Part shown: positions 10,887 to 21,035 of the stretch, in pieces | How positions within the stretch are numbered: the first letter of the stretch is position 1 | How the letters are laid out: every line of letters starts with the position of its first letter | Assembly (NCBI GenBank): GCA_003008705.1 | Contig: PDUO01000022.1 | Coordinates: 86,549-150,548 of the forward strand | From: Pezicula radicicola | Lineage: Eukaryota; Ascomycota; Leotiomycetes; Helotiales; Dermateaceae | Reading direction: 5' to 3' | DNA: 64,000 nt | Translations under genes and position numbers: made by a program | Notes under the pieces: generated by a model | Database searches by the model: none | What the model was told of the DNA's origin: nothing | Seen by the model: only the letters and a program-made list of their open reading frames with translations

Positions 10887-13190
10887 ATGTCATCAAGGCG
10901 AGAATCAGATTATGCGCGTCTTGAGCAGCTACTTCATGAAGCCAATGAGCGTGCCGTACGAGAGCGACAGCGTGCAGATGAAGAGCAACGAAATCGGAAG
11001 GAAGCTGACGAAAGAGCAGAACTGGAGCGACAGCGTGCAGATGAAGAGCGAAGGCGCGCAACGGAAGAACAGCGAACTCGACAGGAAGCCGAAAAGAAGA
11101 CACAGCCCACGACACTTGAAGAATACCTACGTTCCTGCCATACCCTTCTCTCAAAACCGCTACGTATCCAGACAGACAAGAGCCTCAGTACGCAGGGGTC
11201 CATCACCAGTCCGAAGAACAAGCGGTGCCCGAACCTATTGAAACCTTGGACAGATTTCCCAAGACGACAGCAGCAGCTCTTCGAAAAGGTCTGCGAATAT
11301 ATCTCTCCTGAGGCAGAATGCTTCAGCTCCACTCAATACCTCACAGAGCTCGGGCAAGACCTTTGCGACCGGCCACTGGCAAGCGAGAAGGATTTGGAAA
11401 CATATCAGCGCTTAGCCGTTGAGCGACCGACAACACACATTATCTCCCACCTTCAACGGATAGAAGAGGCTCGTCGTGAGTTCAACTTGGGCGGTGGCAT
11501 CATTTTTGAGAACCATGCCAACACCCTCAGCGACAGCAACGAAGAGGTCCAGCAAAGTCTGCAGGATCTCCGTATCTCAAGCAAAGGACAAGCCTCAAGC
11601 TCGAATCCAAAACCGCGAAACGCCGATCAGATTTGTGTATACAAGGAGGCAGATGGTACACGGAGCCTGTGTATGGTCGTGGAATACAAACCGTCTCACA
11701 AGCTGTCGATCTTCAATCTACGGGCTGGACTTTTGCGAGCTGACAATGGGTCTATGGATATTCCAGAGGATGTCATCAATCAGATCACAATACCGACAGA
11801 TCCAGAGGAGAAGTTTGTGTACCACTCTAAGCGGCTAACGGTAGCAGCTCTAACGCAAACGTATACATACATGATTGAGAACGGCCTCGAGTACAGCAAA
11901 TTGGTTACAGGAGAGGCCGATGTTTTGCTTCAGGTCAAAGAAAATGAGCCACATACGCTTTATTATCACCTCGCAGAACCCAACATCGAAGCCGAAGCGC
12001 AGAGCGAAGTCGACATCTTACTTTGTCGCACCGCAGTAGGCCAGACCTTAACCTTCTGCCTAATGGCACTGGACTCGAAGCCTCGCAACCAAAAATGGCG
12101 AAATCACGCGCTAGAGACCGCTTGCAGGGCTGTGATTGATCACGAAGCAATCTTACGACAGATACCCGCTGAAGAGAAGACCTTAACTCCTCCGCCCTCA
12201 GTATTTCATGCGCGAATCCATCCTTTCACGCGGTCGCCGATCATGTTAAGACCCAGAAAGTCGCGGCAGGCAAGGAATAGCTGTGGCTCTGTAGATATAG
12301 TTGTGCACGAAGATCCACAGAGTCCGTCTGGCTCATCGGATGAGACCTCAGACGTTGAGACGCCAAGCAAGCCAAAGGCTCGTACGCGCCAGTCTGGTAC
12401 CGGACAGATGCTTCCCATCAAATCATCACAAGCGGCCAAAGAGAGCGATGTCCGCCACCGACCATACTGCACACAAGCGTGCTTATTAGGGCTTGTACGG
12501 AGGCGTCCCTTAGACGATGCCTGCCCCAATTTCAACGCACATCGTGCTCATGGAGCTGGCAACCACCATGCTTTGGGGCAGAAATCCCTTGCGAAACATA
12601 TGTTACGTCAACTCACCCAAAACCCTGAAAATGGATGCGAGCCACTCGGAAAGCAAGGCGCCCGTGGCGCTCTGTTCAGGTTAACTCTGGAATCGTATGG
12701 ATACACCTTCGTCGCCAAGGGAACCGTGGAAGCTTTCATTCCCAAGTTGAAGCATGAAGCGCGGGTCTACCGCCACCTGGCTGGAATTCAAGGGGATCTC
12801 ATTCCGGTGTACCTTGGGAACATCTCCCTAGCCAAGACGTATTTTCTCGACTTTGGAGTTAGAATAGTGCACATGCTTTTAATGTCATGGGTAGGCGAGC
12901 AAGCACAGAAGGATTTGATATCACGCATAGGATGGGATGTAGACGTGGAAGCGGCCCGTGCGGCTACAAAGCTGCGGGATTATGGAGTAGAGCACCGCGA
13001 CGTAAGGCCGTCGAATGTGCTCTGGAACTCTGAGAATAGAAGTGTTATGCTAGTAGATTTTGAGCGTTCTCAGATCTTGGAGCGGCTGTTCATTCTTCAG
13101 GTGGTGTCGCCCAATAGGAAGCGGAAACATCCACATACCAAAGGACGTGCGTCGAGTGGTGGATCTTACAGTGCTGCGAGTGTGTATTAA
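10887..13190 (+). CDS. Coiled coil + PD-(D/E)XK-like region + kinase-like domain protein
   Basis: Single-exon gene, 767 residues, from the ATG at 10887 (AAAATGTC context); the in-frame extension to 10815 has no ATG. Order: residues 1-75 are an Arg/Glu/Ala coiled coil with a 21-residue repeat. Around residues 250-270 the series ICVYKE...VVEYK gives an E-x-K motif like that of PD-(D/E)XK nucleases. A low-complexity Ser/Pro linker lies near 470-515. A Cys/His patch (CTQACL, ACPN, HRAHG) is at about 527-555. A protein-kinase-like domain follows, with VAK near 610, HEA for the C-helix Glu, HRDVRPSN near 701 and DFE where DFG is usual. The tail is basic. The arrangement is common in mould genomes and recalls nuclease-kinase fusions of the Crinkler-like effector group. 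Catalysis by either domain is unproven. Confidence 0.85.
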   Translation: MSSRRESDYARLEQLLHEANERAVRERQRADEEQRNRKEADERAELERQRADEERRRATEEQRTRQEAEKKTQPTTLEEYLRSCHTLLSKPLRIQTDKSLSTQGSITSPKNKRCPNLLKPWTDFPRRQQQLFEKVCEYISPEAECFSSTQYLTELGQDLCDRPLASEKDLETYQRLAVERPTTHIISHLQRIEEARREFNLGGGIIFENHANTLSDSNEEVQQSLQDLRISSKGQASSSNPKPRNADQICVYKEADGTRSLCMVVEYKPSHKLSIFNLRAGLLRADNGSMDIPEDVINQITIPTDPEEKFVYHSKRLTVAALTQTYTYMIENGLEYSKLVTGEADVLLQVKENEPHTLYYHLAEPNIEAEAQSEVDILLCRTAVGQTLTFCLMALDSKPRNQKWRNHALETACRAVIDHEAILRQIPAEEKTLTPPPSVFHARIHPFTRSPIMLRPRKSRQARNSCGSVDIVVHEDPQSPSGSSDETSDVETPSKPKARTRQSGTGQMLPIKSSQAAKESDVRHRPYCTQACLLGLVRRRPLDDACPNFNAHRAHGAGNHHALGQKSLAKHMLRQLTQNPENGCEPLGKQGARGALFRLTLESYGYTFVAKGTVEAFIPKLKHEARVYRHLAGIQGDLIPVYLGNISLAKTYFLDFGVRIVHMLLMSWVGEQAQKDLISRIGWDVDVEAARAATKLRDYGVEHRDVRPSNVLWNSENRSVMLVDFERSQILERLFILQVVSPNRKRKHPHTKGRASSGGSYSAASVY
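10962..11049 (+). repeat. 63-bp in-frame direct repeat in coiled-coil region
   Basis: A 25-base block is repeated exactly at 10962-10986 and 11025-11049, a spacing of 63 bases (21 codons). Both copies encode ERQRADEE and keep the heptad-like charge pattern, so repeat number could change coiled-coil length without breaking the frame. Confidence 0.85.
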
Positions 13191-13719
13191 CGATAATGAA
13201 TTTCTGAATTATATTTAAGCAGTCTCGTTCGCTCTGCTCTCTCCAAAAAGACAGAAAGTTAAAATATGGATACCATTCAAAGCTGTCCAGCGAAATAAAG
13301 GCCAATCCTCTAAAATTTCACCGATGTGTCTATGTTCCCGCAAACACGCTTCAGCAGGTGCTTCCAAAGGGCTTGGCAACCAACAGGATTGATGAGTAAC
13401 CAAATTGGCCATGGTTTGTCTGGTTGAAGGCCCAGGTACGTTTAGAAGGTTCACAGCTTGCCTCTGATAATTCCAAACGAATCGACGAATTAGTGGGCTC
13501 CAAGAAGGGAGGTAATGCAGGTACATCTGGATTCGGTATAGCTCTGTGCTAAGTGGGGATACCACCCAGCGGGGTATGCCTGATATTAAAGGTGGCATAC
13601 GAAGATATTTGCCGTTAAAGATTCGTTTTGGAGCCACGGATCCGATTCCCACAACCCATTTCTCCTTCGACTCATTACAAATGCTACACGTGCAAATCTG
13701 TTAACACTTTATTACACAC
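13191..13719. other. Intergenic region
   Basis: Carries a 145-codon minus frame (13215-13652) that begins only at a GTG and has no recognisable domain; I do not treat it as a gene. Otherwise it is 3' flank of the kinase-fusion gene and promoter of the APH-like gene. Confidence 0.45.
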
Positions 13720-14805
13720 ATGGCTGGGAAATCTTGGGCTCAACGGGCCATCGACGAGTTTTTCGAGGACCGCAAATCTCCGACCCAAATACAATGTGAC
13801 CAAATCGCACGTTCCGTTTCCAGCGCTTTAGCTGTCCGCCCAGTTGACATCCCAGGCTCGTTGAGCTACACTGTTGTTTGCACCGGCCGCCAGGAGCAAC
13901 AGCAGGACCTTATCGTGTCCTTCCGAGAGTCGGAAGCTGGGCTCGACGGTAACATGGTCAAACTAGCAAAAGAGATCCACGGCTGCTTAGTGCCCGAGGC
14001 GACACACCACGGCATGATGAGCGGTGCCGATCCGCCGCTCACTATCTACACCATGCCCTACCTGCGGGGAATTTCTTGCCTCGAAGCCCTCAGCTGTCAG
14101 GACGAGATGGATTCCCAGGACGAGGCTAGGCATGTCTGCTACGTTAAGGATCTTGCTAGGTAAATCACGCCTCGCTTTCTTGGCATCAATTATGTGGCAG
14201 GCATATTGCTCACGTTCATTAGGTACTTTGCTCGGTGTTGGTCCAAGTCGCAGACTGTCGATGCCCAAGTACAAGCAGAGCGCCAGGCCGGAATCCGCCG
14301 CAGGCTCGCTAACCTTAGGAAGTCGTCATCATCCGTACTCCCAAGTTCGACAATATCTGAGCTAGAACACAGCCTCCCCATGCTCTTCAGCCAGGAATAC
14401 CCCCAAGTTCTCACGCATGGCGACCTCTCCAGAACCAACATCCTTGTGGATGAGGATACGTACGAAATCACAGGCATCGTCGACTGGTCCCTTGCGGCGG
14501 TGCTGCCCTTCGGCATGGAGCTGGACTGTCTTCTCTTGACAACGGGGTACATGGTCCTCAGCGGCTGGCACGACTACGCGTGCCGGCCGCAGCTACACGT
14601 AGCTTTTTGGGATGAGTTTTGGACTGCCTCGGGAGTTGAGGATGGCATGCGTCGGGAGGAAGTCCGCGCCATGGCTGAGTCGGCTGCCAAGATTGGTGCT
14701 GTTTTGCGCTATGCGTTCCAGCGTAACACCGACGGTTCACCTTCTGAGGTAGTATTGGTATCTGATAGAATATCGAAATACCTGAAGGCTTGGTTTACCG
14801 ACTAG
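13720..14805 (+). CDS. APH-family phosphotransferase-like protein
   Basis: Aminoglycoside-phosphotransferase/choline-kinase-fold protein, 340 residues, two exons 13720-14159 and 14223-14805 with a 63 nt intron (GTAAAT...CATTAG). Splicing joins LAR to YFARCWS in frame. The Brenner motif HGDLSRTNILV is near residue 212 and the metal-binding Asp in IVDWS near 233; both are intact, so it may be catalytic. The N-terminal lobe (IVSFRESEAGLDGNMVKLAKEI) is short. Such genes are numerous in moulds, and their substrates are unknown; drug resistance should not be assumed. It lies between two other kinase-fold genes, at 10.9 and 16.0 kb. Confidence 0.85.
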
Positions 14806-16000
14806 CTTCCGCGGCTAGCTAGGACCTAGGTGGCCCCAAGATTTGGTATTGGGCCGTCTTGAAGGAGAATGCCCTTGATGTGCCTCATCAGTCCCTGTTC
14901 TAAACCGCCTCGCCGACTCAACAATCTTTTCCCAAGCCCCATTCTAAGGTCGTGTATCGCGATCACGGCCGACCGTGAGCGGTCACGTCAGCGCGTTGTA
15001 GCCCGCTACTACATTTCCATGTCTCCGCGGATGCTGTCAATGATTGTAAGCTGGCTGGATATCGTTCTTAGCTCATTCACCTCCAGAGCCTTGCCTTCGT
15101 GGCTCTCTCCGAGTTTCTTTTCAGAAGATCACATGTCTGTTCCAGTTCGTCGATGATGCAGTCAATCTGATAGGTGGAACCTGGCTGGACGCTACAGAAG
15201 AAATGCGCCGATAGCTAGTTCTAGAGTCTGTGTCTTTCGACCGGTTAGGTGAGCGGGCATACGATTAGAATGTCAAGAAGGTTATAAGCAACATGGTATA
15301 TCGGACCCGATCTACGAAGCGACGGATATATTGGGTTATTGAGCATCTCCACGGGTCGAGAGAATACATTAATTCTGGATTCAATTACTTTCCTCTGCAA
15401 ATTAAAAGGGAATCATCACGATATTTCTAGCTCGTCCCCGAAAAAGACGTGCATACATGGCATGTATTACAACTAGCAAGAACATCTATATCCCCAGGCA
15501 TTATTCCTGTTGCAGCCATGGATGTCTCAGAAGTTCTGCCGCGGTTGCCCTTTGCTCTGGCATCCAATTAAGCATTGGCTTGATAAATTCAACGAGGTCC
15601 AGGTTCGCAGTGCCCTCCAGTTTTTGGGAGATCTGAAGGCACGATGGACGAGGCGCCAACCAACAGACACTGGCGAGGCCACTGAAGTCCTCTCGGCTGG
15701 CTTGTCATATATCACCATGTGTACATTCAGACCACCAAAACCGCTGGACTTATATAAAGACCTTTCGCTCTTCCCTGCTTCCAAAGTCAGTGGGTGACTC
15801 CGTGAAGATGGCGAATTGTTGTATGTTCGGACGAGCCGACCTCGATCTGGCCACACGAAAACAAGCTAACAAACAAAATGTCAATCGTGCCTTGATTGCT
15901 TCGCGTGAAAGCTTGCATTCACTCTCGTTTGCGGCATCGAGACGAGTTCACAGGGCCAAAAGTCTCAACGGGAGTCATTCTAGAGTACACATAACGCCAG
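14806..16000. other. Gene-free stretch
   Basis: About 1.2 kb separating the APH-like gene from the convergent kinase-like gene. The 14869-15156 and 15510-15797 plus frames show no domain, and the second overlaps an equally long minus frame. Nothing supportable seen. Confidence 0.4.
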
Positions 16001-16801
16001 CTAATCCTCAAATGTCGGCTTGTCTAACCATGCGCGAATCTTGCAGAGAGCAGATATGTCATGGCGTTTCTCCGACGTGGTATAGTCTTTCATATCCTCG
16101 TCGATCCATCCCTTAGTCCCTCGGCTGGTTGTCAACTTCTTGCCAATCTGATGGGAAGAGCCAAAGTCAATCAGAACCGGCATACCAGCTTCGTTGACTA
16201 GAATGTTTCCGGGGTTGAGGTCGTTATGGGCCCAGCCGAGCAAATGTAGGTGATGGATGGCCGACTCGAGGGCTTCCATAAAGGGTTCCTTATTAATAGT
16301 CCCAATCCTATACTTGAGATAGTCTTTCAAGTTGTTGGAGTGTCGGTCGAGGACGAGACCGGTGATACGGCCCCGCCGCACCCGGCAGCCGTGGTAATGG
16401 ATGATGTTAGGGTGCGGGTGCTGGGCAAGCACTTGCATGGCTTGGGCCTCCTCCATCAACCCTTGGGCAAGGAGAGGCACGACATTGTGTTCTTTGAACA
16501 CGTCATACAGGGACAGGGACGGTCGCTTGATGTAGACGTTGGCGGGGAGCACCTCTGGAGCCTGCGTGAGTTTCACGTCGGAAGGCGGCCACCCTGGGAA
16601 GATGTCCTGGTCGGGGATTGGGCTTAGCGCGGATGTGAGTTGTTGGAAAGAGATCTCGAGTTTGGGGATGTTCAGCTGGCCAAAGTATACGACATCGTCG
16701 TCTACGGTGGCGAACATTGTGTACAGGAATTCACCGGTTTCTGTGTCGAATTCCTCGGACAGCAAAATCAAGTCGTCCCAGCTTGTGACCTGTGGTGCCA
16801 T
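16001..16801 (-). CDS. Atypical protein-kinase-like protein
   Basis: Intron-less, 266 residues, complete from the ATG at 16801. Residues 1-85 have no recognised domain. The kinase-like region has a candidate ATP-binding Lys in VYIKRP near residue 92, a C-helix Glu in LMEEAQAM, a catalytic loop in which HRD is replaced by HND (AHNDLNPGNILV, near 194), and a normal DFG (LIDFGSS, near 213). The activation segment contains a GTKGWIDEDM block resembling the APE region, and the C-lobe is truncated soon after. This pattern recurs in mould orphan kinases. The catalytic Asp, Asn and DFG Asp are present, so activity is possible. Role unknown. Confidence 0.82.
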   Translation of the reverse strand: MAPQVTSWDDLILLSEEFDTETGEFLYTMFATVDDDVVYFGQLNIPKLEISFQQLTSALSPIPDQDIFPGWPPSDVKLTQAPEVLPANVYIKRPSLSLYDVFKEHNVVPLLAQGLMEEAQAMQVLAQHPHPNIIHYHGCRVRRGRITGLVLDRHSNNLKDYLKYRIGTINKEPFMEALESAIHHLHLLGWAHNDLNPGNILVNEAGMPVLIDFGSSHQIGKKLTTSRGTKGWIDEDMKDYTTSEKRHDISALCKIRAWLDKPTFED

Positions 16802-17787
16802 GGTGATGATGGCAGTCGAATTCGTAGACAGGTGGAGGGTTGGTGAGGATAAGAGCTAAGTTGGAATTTCGGGTTTGCAAATCCTGGGATTTGGATCAGC
16901 TCAGAGCGGCATTTAAGGCAATTTTGTAGTGGGCATGGGTGCAGACGGGACTAGGCAGTACGGAGAATGGAGTACCCCTGACTGTTTGGTAAATCTAATT
17001 GCCAGGTTTGAGCGACTAAAATTATTAACCTGGCAATTACCTTTGGGTAAGCAGTCAAGGGGTAGAGCTTGTTGGTGTGGGGCAATGTGGGGGCGCCCCG
17101 AGGGGTAAAAAGCCCAACTAGGGGTCGGAAAACATACACCCACGCCACCAACCCGGGAGCGTTGGGTTGGGTACGGAGTACTCCGTATGCCCAAGCTGCT
17201 ACAACCTCCGCCTCTTTGCTGCACCGGTCTCCGTCACTTCTTTGTTCTAACAATGTGTGCCATCTCATCTGCTGCTGACTTGACATTGTTTTCTCCCAAC
17301 CTCATCGCTTGACCTAAGGTTTGTATCAATTGCTTTCGCCTGGACGAAACACTGAAGCCGCAACGCTGTTCGGCAGTGACCCAGGCACGATCGCTGGAGA
17401 TGACGAAACAGTCAAACCGCTGGTAACAGAGATTGCGACAGAGGTGCCGGGGCTGGAATTCAACATGGCGGATTTCATCTAGATGTCACTCACTTCTGTT
17501 GGCCAACAAGCAATCGCCTCGGCGGGCTCTTGACACTGGAGGGATGGATGGAGATGCGGCTAACTACGTGTGAGCTTCATTGGGGGAATGTGTTGAGGCC
17601 TAGAGACTAGACCAGGAAAATGATTCTAACAAGGACATTCTAACGAACGACATTGTAACGAGCGACATGGAGAGAATGAAAAAAAATTTATCAACAAAAA
17701 CCAAAAACCAGTCAACCAATCTTGCTTATATGGTGCAGCATACCCAGCAGCTACTTAATCCTCTCCACGTCCCAAGGACGAAAGACG
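16802..17787. other. Intergenic region with a TACGGAGTA-type palindrome
   Basis: No gene recognised in about 1 kb. It contains a perfect 16 bp palindrome at 17172-17187 (TACGGAGT/ACTCCGTA), a sequence that recurs as half-sites elsewhere in this window. The minus frames at 16913-17286 are unsupported. Confidence 0.5.
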
Positions 17788-18616
17788 CTATGCAATGATT
17801 CCTTCCCCGCGAAGAGCATTCTTCAGCGCCTCAACCGTGGGAAGAGGCTTCGAGTCTTGAAAGACCTGGTGGGTGTTTTTCTTCTCCGCGTAAACATTGT
17901 TGCCCTTGCAAGAAATAATCCCATCGTCTCCCACATTGAAAGACCAACCAGTAGTGATTCGGGGCGCGCTAAACCCAAGGAGATCTTTCTCGTCCATCAT
18001 CACAGTGCTTTGCGGCCCGACTAGAAGCTCTAGGTTGGTCTTGTCTTGAGAGCCGTCCAACAATTGCAGAGCAACCAAGTCGGCCAGGCCGAGGCGGTGT
18101 AGCAAGTCTTCAAGGTCATGAAAGAAGGCCGATCCAGTGTTTGCTGCCTTGGAGCCTGCCTCACCCTCCTGGAACTCATACGGGACAAAGGTCCTGTCGG
18201 ATTGCAAACGAAAGACGTGCCCGTGGAATGACTTTGTGGCCAGCTCTGCCGCGGGCACGGGTTTGGTCCAACAGGCCTGCGACGCGTCCGACATCTCGAA
18301 TTGGATACCGAACAGCACAGTACCTTCAGGGGCAGCGAAATGACTGTGGAGGAGATGGATGCCGAATGTATCCTGGACTCCGTGGCGGACGAAGAGTTCA
18401 CCCAGGGCTTTGAGCGTGCCGTCGGAGACTTCCGGTTGCTCTTCAGGATGGGGGAGACTATTATGCCTGAAAACGCCAGACTTTATTAACCAGTATACTA
18501 ATAAAATGTGGGAATGGCATAGCATACACGGCCCGTGAGATTGTAAGGTCTTGGCTGGTTGGCGGGCGGTGGAGGCCGGCGACGGCCATGGCAGGGAGAA
18601 CATCAACAGCAGCCAT
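17788..18616 (-). CDS. Hypothetical fungal protein, 255 residues
   Basis: Two exons, 18616-18528 and 18466-17788, with a 61 nt intron (GTATGC...TTTCAG) that restores one frame of exactly 256 codons. The start MAAVDVLPAM is the only ATG giving continuity. The protein is soluble, with no signal peptide or membrane segment. Recognisable stretches include FGIHLLHSHFAAPEGTV, a possible His-rich patch, and PRITTGWSFNVGDDGI near the C-terminus. I recognise no catalytic motif. It looks like a lineage-restricted mould family, probably expressed given its clean structure. Function unknown. Confidence 0.7.
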
Positions 18617-18893
18617 GGTGATAAGTGAATCGAGTTTGATGGATTTCGGTAAGCAGTTGTGAGTAGAATGTACGAGAGTTTGATGCGAGAAAGTTCGAAT
18701 GGTGGGATGGCAGTTTGGAGGAAAGTTCAAGTGACATGAACCCGACAGGAGATTCGTGAGTATTTAAGCTTGGCTGGAATATTTATCTCAAGCAGAATTA
18801 AGGGAGGTGAGATGACCCTAGCTTCCTCTTTTTCAATTTTACCGAGGGGTCATCTAGTCCCCCTCACGAAGGGCGTCAGATGAGGTGATTCAA

Positions 18894-18944
18894 GTTGGTT
18901 GTTGTTGGTTGTTGGAGGTTGGAGGTTGGTTGTGTAGTTGGTTG
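18894..18944. repeat. GGTT-rich simple repeat
   Basis: An imperfect array of GTTGGTT and GGAGGTT units, about 50 bp, in the upstream flank of the gene that starts at 18616 on the minus strand. No function is visible. Confidence 0.7.
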
Positions 18945-19373
18945 ATCGGTCATTTACGCCTGCACTCAAGCGACGCGGCGGTGCGGAGACGCATTAATGC
19001 CTGAGGCACAAAATGCCCCCGACCCGTACAGGTATCCTGCTGCAACTAGCTCCCAATCCAGGAAGGTTTGCTCTGAGATGACAACGCCCGACCAATCTCA
19101 GGTTAGTAGTGGGAAAGATCACGGTTGCCTATCTTGGTGAATCGATCGCAGTTAATCACATCAGCAAACTTCGAGCCACCCCTAGTTTCATGATAGTCGC
19201 CAATTACCCGCTCTAGGCAACAAGTGCTTAACGATGAGAGAAAACATGGGTGCACATTTCTATCACTTCTCTAGCAAGATTCAGCGTTAATCAGAAGAAT
19301 TTTATTTATCATGCTATCGCATTGAGACGAAGCCACATCACAAGCAGGGCTCGTCCAAGCCAACGGGCGATAT

Positions 19374-19482
19374 TACGAAGGCCAAGTTTTTTTGGTAGGT
19401 CTTGGTCCAAGCGTTTCTACTGCAGATTTTGGGTGAGGAAACGCTTGGACTACGACCATTACCAAAAAACTTGGCCTTCGTA
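19374..19482. repeat. Long inverted repeat (MITE-like hairpin) 1
   Basis: Arms at about 19374-19417 and 19437-19482 are near-perfect reverse complements (TACGAAGGCCAAG... against ...CTTGGCCTTCGTA) around a 19-20 base spacer. Both ends carry TA. A 109 bp palindromic element with TA ends fits a non-autonomous Tc1/mariner-type MITE, and an RNA copy would fold into a roughly 44 bp hairpin. It contains no coding sequence. Confidence 0.8.
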
Positions 19483-19824
19483 TGCATATCCCTTTGCATG
19501 CTTTCTTATCTGCGATACCCCCATACGCTCTGGATTAGCAGTTAATTGAATCAATGAGAGCCTTATAGGAAGGTCTAGTACAACAGTCTAGAGCATCGCC
19601 GACGCCTTCTGCAAAGTAAAAGTCCTGGATCCGGTTGCAACGCAAGAACACGTTACGTTGGACTATTTCCACAACAAACGCCCTCTGAGCTTTGCAACTC
19701 CAGACGTTCACTACCACGCAGAGCACGATGGTCGACACTCTGATTGACTGGCCGGACTCTTATTCGGTTCTGGTTGAGATATCTGTGGGGAGTGCGGTTG
19801 TAACCGCAGTTTGAAGGTGCGTAA

Positions 19825-19964
19825 TACGGAGGTACATGGTGTAAGTTGCGTCTCACCGCTTTTGCATGGGTATACTAATATGCCCCTATAACATGTGCTG
19901 CAGCAGTATTTTGCTTAGCAGAAAACAAAGCGGTGAGACACAACTTACACCCTGTACCTCCGTA
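19825..19964. repeat. Long inverted repeat (MITE-like hairpin) 2
   Basis: Arms at about 19825-19866 and 19922-19964 are near reverse complements (TACGGAGGTACA... against ...TGTACCTCCGTA) with a roughly 55 base spacer. The element is 140 bp long and TA-bounded. Its ends resemble the TACGGAGTA half-site seen elsewhere. It does not share arm sequence with the hairpin 340 bp to its left, so two families are likely. Confidence 0.8.
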
Positions 19965-21035
19965 TACGTCTGCAGGCGTATTGGCGCTACCCCCGCAATT
20001 TGCCAGTCACAGAACGCAGGAGGGCATGCTCCCTGCATATATGGTCGACAGAAATGATTGGGTATTAGCGAAAGTCATTGCGATAAGACTTTGCTCGGCT
20101 GGGCTAATGATAGGCCCATTTTCAGTTACACAGATGTCCATTCCTTAAGGAATCAATTACTGCAGCTCTTAGGCGCCAAGGATTTCAGTGGGGACCAACT
20201 GCAAATCATCGTAATTTTGCGAGAGCTTATCTGGTTAGTTCAGAAACACAATAATCGGGTCGGCCCTTGCTGCGCTGTCAACATCATCATGCTGGTAATT
20301 TCTCGCGGTATGGACGGAGGCAATTAGGGCTGTGACGCATCCCGGAACAGTATCACGTTACTGCATCCAGAAAGGCTGCCTCAGTACCAAGTAGAGTCTG
20401 ATCGAAATTTCAACGTTACCACCGCCCTCGCTTCAATTCTATTGGACCGAGCTTGTGGTTCCAAACGAACTAAGGGATAGTTGTATTGAGGCTCGGTGTG
20501 GTCAGAGCAAAGTAATTGTGTTGCTACCTTTGAATCCCGAAGGGGAGGAAGGGGTATGTTAGCCTGGCAATCGAATGACTCTGGAGTCTGACCAAAGGTA
20601 GCTTGGAAGAGAAGATTTATTGGAGTGTTGCTGTGTCTTTCATCAAAGGAAATCGAGCTTGCTTGGACGACTGGTTTGTAAGTCATCGTGCAACATCGAC
20701 TTGGTGGAGCTCCAGTCTGGATGGCTTCAGAAGCATCCAGATCCATGCCATTATGCGTGGCTGTTGATGTGTTTTGAGCATATAAAGGGTATCTTATGAC
20801 ACTTCTTGTCTTGGCTCTCCCAGGCAATGGTACTGAAACTTGCCATCAAAATGGACGGATGGCGATATCAAGAATGACTTTGCTTATGCGGTTGGCTCCA
20901 AGGGTTTCTGAAAGGGTCGCAATACCTTAGGCTTTCAGATGCTCCATCGCCGTAGCAAAATCTGAACTTTTCAGGGAGTGTTCATTCTCCTATCTAAACA
21001 ATCAGCGAACATCAGGCTTTACAAAGGAGACTAGC

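Larger units (their letters stand above)
18617..21035. other. Gene-free stretch carrying hairpin elements
   Basis: About 2.4 kb with no supported gene. It holds a GT-rich simple repeat and two strong inverted repeats (separate entries). A minus frame at 20381-20827 reads partly like protein but begins without ATG and has no splice partner I could confirm. Confidence 0.45.

Noticed and set aside
13215..13652. 145-codon minus-strand frame between the kinase-fusion and APH-like genes
   Set aside because: Starts with GTG; the first ATG removes the N-terminal part, and no family features or introns support it.
20381..20827. 148-codon minus-strand frame with partly protein-like sequence
   Set aside because: Begins at a non-ATG codon with no confirmed upstream exon; composition alone is not enough to call a gene.
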